From Candidatus Omnitrophota bacterium (lineage in GTDB: Bacteria > Omnitrophota > Gorgyraeia > Duberdicusellales > 4484-171), in assembly GCA_016939345.1 (NCBI GenBank), contig JAFGHG010000218.1:1-8136 (forward strand): DNA of 8,136 nucleotides, written 5' to 3'. Below, piece after piece: positions 5,553 through 8,136 of this stretch. Position numbers and translations under genes: made by a program. How positions within the stretch are numbered: the stretch's first letter is position 1; each line of letters begins with the position of its first letter. The notes below the pieces were generated by a model. That model had not been told where the DNA came from, searched no databases, and was given only the letters and a program-made list of their open reading frames with translations.

Positions 5553-7876
5553 CAATAATATTCCTCACTTCTGCCCTTTGCGCTCGATCTTTTAAAATGA
5601 TATTTTTTTCTTCTTGATAAGGACCTTGCTTTACCGAAAATGCAAACCTTAAAGCTCCTGGTATTCTTTGAGCTGAATTTAACAAAAACATCGTCATTGG
5701 TCAAGTCCAGATTAAAAAAACAGCTTTGAAGGCACAAATTGAACTTAAGCTTTCTCCACAACCGGGGCATGCAGGGCTCAATATGTAAAATTTCCTTCTT
5801 TAATTTAACTCCTGCAAAACCAAAGACTACTGCCTGCCAGGTGCCGCCCAATGAAGCGGCGTGTATTCCGTCAGGGGTGTTTCCATAGACATTGCTTATG
5901 TCTGTATGCAAAGCCAGGTTAAAGAAATTATATGCTTTATGTAGGTCCTGGACCTCGACTGCAAAAGCTGCATGTATGGGCGCGCTCAGCGATGATTTGT
6001 GAACAGTCCTTGAGATATAAAAATCGTAATTTTTTTTCTTAAGTTCCTTACCGTAGACATCGTTTAAAAGATAAAGCAGCATCAGAACATCAGCCTGCTT
6101 GACCAGCTGGGTTTTTTCCAAGTCCTTGGCTTTTATCTTTGCCGGTATCAAAGGTATGCCGTTTTCATCGGTCTTGGTCAATTCCACTTCTTTTAATTTA
6201 AAATAGCCGTCAAACTGCTCGATTATTTTGTCTTTATTTACTGCTAAATCAAACCTGGAAGCAATCTCTTTCCACTGCCGGGGCTCATTGTCTTTGATAT
6301 TTAATTTTCTTTTTATTCTGCTGAACTGCTCCGGCTTCTTTTTTAAGCTGCGTATCATTCTGCAGGCAGTAAGTAAATTGAATTTAGCCATGACATTGGT
6401 AAAGGCATTATTATTTACATTGATATGAAACTCATCAGGGCCGATAACTTTCTTTATCTGGTATCTTTTTTTCTTTTTGCCGTATTCTATGCGCGAAACC
6501 CAGAAACGGGCTGTTTCAATAAGCAGTTCATAACCGTAATCGAGCATGAACTTTTCGTCTTTAGTAACCAGATAATACTTATAGACTGCATAAGCTATGT
6601 CAGCGGTTATGTGATGCTCCATCTCGTGGGTATGAATTTTTATAATACTCCTGTCTATATTTCTTGCCCAGCTGGGAGTTTCTTCTCGGCCGGTATCAGC
6701 TGACTCCCAGACAAATTGAGCCCCTTTAAAGCCGTTGGACCTGGCGTATTCTCTGGAAGCGTTAAGACGGTTATAACGGTAGATAAGCATGTTCTTGGCT
6801 ATTTCCGGAATGGTATAAAGATAAAAAGGCAAGAGAAATATCTCAGCATCCCAAAAGACATGGCCCCTGTAGCCTTCTCCGCTCAAGGTCCTGGCGCCGA
6901 CACTGGAAAAACCGCCATCAAAGTTGGCGCAGATGAGCATATGAAAGATATTAAAACGTATATTTTTCTGGATCCTTTCAGTTCCCTGGATCTCCATGTC
7001 TGCTTTTGACCAGAGGTTGCCCCAAGCATAAATGTGATCATTAAGCAGGCCTGAAAAACTGCGATTGAAAGCTTTTTTGTATGCATAATGGGTCTCTTTT
7101 TTCTCCTTAGCAGGATTTTCTTTATAGGAGAAATGCTTTATGTAGAATATTTTGGTAAAAACAACGCTCTGACCCTTTTTAAGCTTTAAACGGAAAATAT
7201 CATCTTGTTTATATATTTTTTTTAAACCCAGCTGATAATAAAACCTGCTCCAGTAAATAATTGTTCTTTTTTTCTCAAAGGTATTGATGATTAAATATTT
7301 AAAACCGTTCTGCTCTCCTAATTCCTTTATCCGAAAATGTCTTTTCCTGCCTTCGCTCAATAACCCGGCATTTGATACCGAGGTGTCTATTGTGGTGTTG
7401 ACATCTAACGTGCACCCGGAATCAAGAGGTGTAAGCATTATCTGCATGGCTCCGATATTTTTATCGGCCAGAGAAAGAAATCTTAATGACTGATAATTAT
7501 AGCGCCGTCCCTTGCGGTCTTTATATATGGTCTTGCGGGCAAGGACAGCCTTTTTCATGTTCAGTATTCTTTTATGTTCAAGCATATCCATTGATATCAG
7601 GCTGAGTTTTTCCCCTTCAATGGTGAATTTAAAATAAACCGGATTAGGCATATTTACCAACTCGGATACCTGGGAAGTCATCTTGTCGTAAACACCGGCG
7701 AGATAGGTGCCGGGTTTACAATCGTAAGGGATCTCCTCATATATGCCCCTAATACCCATATAACCGTTACCTAAAGAAAATTGGGTTTCTCTTATGGCCT
7801 GCAGGTCGCTGAAAAAACCAGTTTCTTTAACCAGCCAAAGCTCATCATGAATAAATGGCAGGTAAATATCCTTCAT
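5552..7876 (-). CDS. GH65 family disaccharide (maltose/trehalose/kojibiose-type) phosphorylase
   Basis: This 774-residue protein has the usual length and layout of GH65 inverting phosphorylases: an N-terminal beta-sandwich, an (alpha/alpha)6 barrel and a small C-terminal beta domain. Visible family blocks are ETQFSLGNGYMGIRG (about 30-44), GEGYRGHVFWDAEIF (about 333-347), the general-acid motif IGPDEFH with E482, and the phosphate-site segments SSLSAPIHA (628-636) and GIHAASLGGTW (670-680). Such enzymes reversibly split an alpha-glucose disaccharide with phosphate, giving beta-glucose 1-phosphate and a sugar or polyol. No signal peptide is seen, so it is cytoplasmic. The loop THEMEHHITADIAY (416-429) lies in the region that sets acceptor specificity, but I cannot assign maltose, trehalose, kojibiose or another substrate. 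The tail is strongly basic (about 749-769). The start at 7876 overlaps the channel stop by 4 bp and has no clear Shine-Dalgarno sequence, so translational coupling is likely. No beta-phosphoglucomutase gene, a common GH65 partner, lies in the window. Confidence 0.93.
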   Translation of the reverse strand: MKDIYLPFIHDELWLVKETGFFSDLQAIRETQFSLGNGYMGIRGIYEEIPYDCKPGTYLAGVYDKMTSQVSELVNMPNPVYFKFTIEGEKLSLISMDMLEHKRILNMKKAVLARKTIYKDRKGRRYNYQSLRFLSLADKNIGAMQIMLTPLDSGCTLDVNTTIDTSVSNAGLLSEGRKRHFRIKELGEQNGFKYLIINTFEKKRTIIYWSRFYYQLGLKKIYKQDDIFRLKLKKGQSVVFTKIFYIKHFSYKENPAKEKKETHYAYKKAFNRSFSGLLNDHIYAWGNLWSKADMEIQGTERIQKNIRFNIFHMLICANFDGGFSSVGARTLSGEGYRGHVFWDAEIFLLPFYLYTIPEIAKNMLIYRYNRLNASREYARSNGFKGAQFVWESADTGREETPSWARNIDRSIIKIHTHEMEHHITADIAYAVYKYYLVTKDEKFMLDYGYELLIETARFWVSRIEYGKKKKRYQIKKVIGPDEFHINVNNNAFTNVMAKFNLLTACRMIRSLKKKPEQFSRIKRKLNIKDNEPRQWKEIASRFDLAVNKDKIIEQFDGYFKLKEVELTKTDENGIPLIPAKIKAKDLEKTQLVKQADVLMLLYLLNDVYGKELKKKNYDFYISRTVHKSSLSAPIHAAFAVEVQDLHKAYNFFNLALHTDISNVYGNTPDGIHAASLGGTWQAVVFGFAGVKLKKEILHIEPCMPRLWRKLKFNLCLQSCFFNLDLTNDDVFVKFSSKNTRSFKVCIFGKARSLSRRKKYHFKRSSAKGRSEEYY
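5561..5566 (-). promoter_or_regulatory. Shine-Dalgarno GAGGAA for the GT4 gene
   Basis: GAGGAA lies 8 nt before ATG 5552 and only 5 nt before the alternative TTG 5555. The spacing and the codon both favour the ATG start. The site lies within the last codons of the GH65 gene. Confidence 0.7.
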
Positions 7877-8136
7877 TTTTTGTTAATTTTATATTCTTCG
7901 GCGTAAGTATAATTAACGATCTTACTTTTACTTAACTCCAGATTCGGCACTATAATAATAGCTTTTTCCTCTGACAAGAATCTCGATCTGCGAACTCCTA
8001 TTTCTAAGACCTCGACCTTCTCTCCTGAAGGAAGTTTAATGATATCTTTAACTCTAAAAGGTCTGTCAATCATAATCATGAAGCCTGAAATAATGTTAGC
8101 TATTGTATCCTGGGCAGCCAAAGCAATAGCCAGAGA
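7873..8136 (-). CDS. MscS-family mechanosensitive ion channel, C-terminal fragment (5' end outside window)
   Basis: The reading frame is open to the window edge, so only the last 87 residues are present. It begins SLAIALAAQDTIANIISGF, matching the pore-lining TM3 helix of MscS (small residues followed by A-x-QD-x-x-x-N-x-x-SG). The family hallmark DRPFRVKDII follows, then the beta domain with a VLEIGVRRSRF segment and the IIIVPNLEL motif. A TTG inside the frame at 8121 is an internal leucine codon, not a start. MscS channels open under membrane tension and release small solutes during hypo-osmotic shock. The protein stops about 20 residues after the VPN motif. In E. coli MscS an alpha/beta domain of roughly 100 residues follows there, so this copy lacks most of the cytoplasmic cage. 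Its TGA stop overlaps the next start as ATGA, which indicates co-transcription with the GH65 gene. The family call is secure; the subfamily and total length are unknown. Confidence 0.9.
   Translation of the reverse strand, partial: SLAIALAAQDTIANIISGFMIMIDRPFRVKDIIKLPSGEKVEVLEIGVRRSRFLSEEKAIIIVPNLELSKSKIVNYTYAEEYKINKK

Noticed and set aside
5553..5555. TTG 5555 as the GT4 start
   Set aside because: ATG immediately follows at 5552, has better spacing from GAGGAA, and differs by only one residue.
6883..7086. Short open frame on the minus strand inside the GH65 gene
   Set aside because: It lies in another frame of a gene with clear family motifs throughout, and its own translation matches nothing I recognise.
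7873..8121. A complete 82-residue protein starting at TTG 8121
   Set aside because: The frame stays open to the window edge, and the residues before the TTG continue the MscS TM3 helix, so this is an internal codon of a larger gene.

Overview
The window is a compact stretch of bacterial DNA, moderately AT-rich by eye, in which every credible gene lies on the minus strand. In transcription order, from high to low coordinates, these are: the C-terminal end of an MscS-type mechanosensitive channel (cut by the window edge), a GH65 disaccharide phosphorylase, a GT4 glycosyltransferase, a GH77 4-alpha-glucanotransferase (MalQ), a 135-bp gap, a GH57 glycoside hydrolase/transferase, a cytoplasmic NarL/DegS-type histidine kinase, and a NarL/FixJ-type response regulator that is almost complete when it reaches position 1. 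No tRNA, rRNA, CRISPR array, insertion sequence or phage gene is visible. The organism cannot be named from this sequence alone. The short 'HFYQP' form of GH57, the dense co-directional packing and the heptamer-phased intergenic repeat remind me of uncultured Gram-negative-type lineages such as Omnitrophota, but that is a low-confidence impression.

Region 8136-2844 looks like one transcription unit. The channel and GH65 genes overlap as ATGA, GH65 and GT4 overlap as TGATG, and GT4 and MalQ are 3 bp apart. The only real gap, 2709-2843, has no convincing terminator or promoter. It holds a degenerate 7-nt-phased repeat, a 16-nt perfect palindrome, and a run of eight G (minus strand) directly in front of the GH57 start. 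Region 2708-1 continues the same way: the GH57-kinase gap is 8 bp and the kinase-regulator gap is 16 bp.

The enzymes form an alpha-glucoside/alpha-glucan module. MalQ reshuffles malto-oligosaccharides and GH57 most likely acts on alpha-glucan chains. GH65 phosphorolyses or makes an alpha-linked glucose disaccharide, and the GT4 enzyme could build a glucoside from a sugar nucleotide. The MscS neighbour raises the possibility that one product is an osmolyte. The kinase has no sensor or membrane domain, so its signal must be cytoplasmic or supplied by a partner. Its position behind the sugar genes suggests, but does not prove, that it controls them. Exact substrates of GH65, GT4 and GH57 cannot be read from this sequence.
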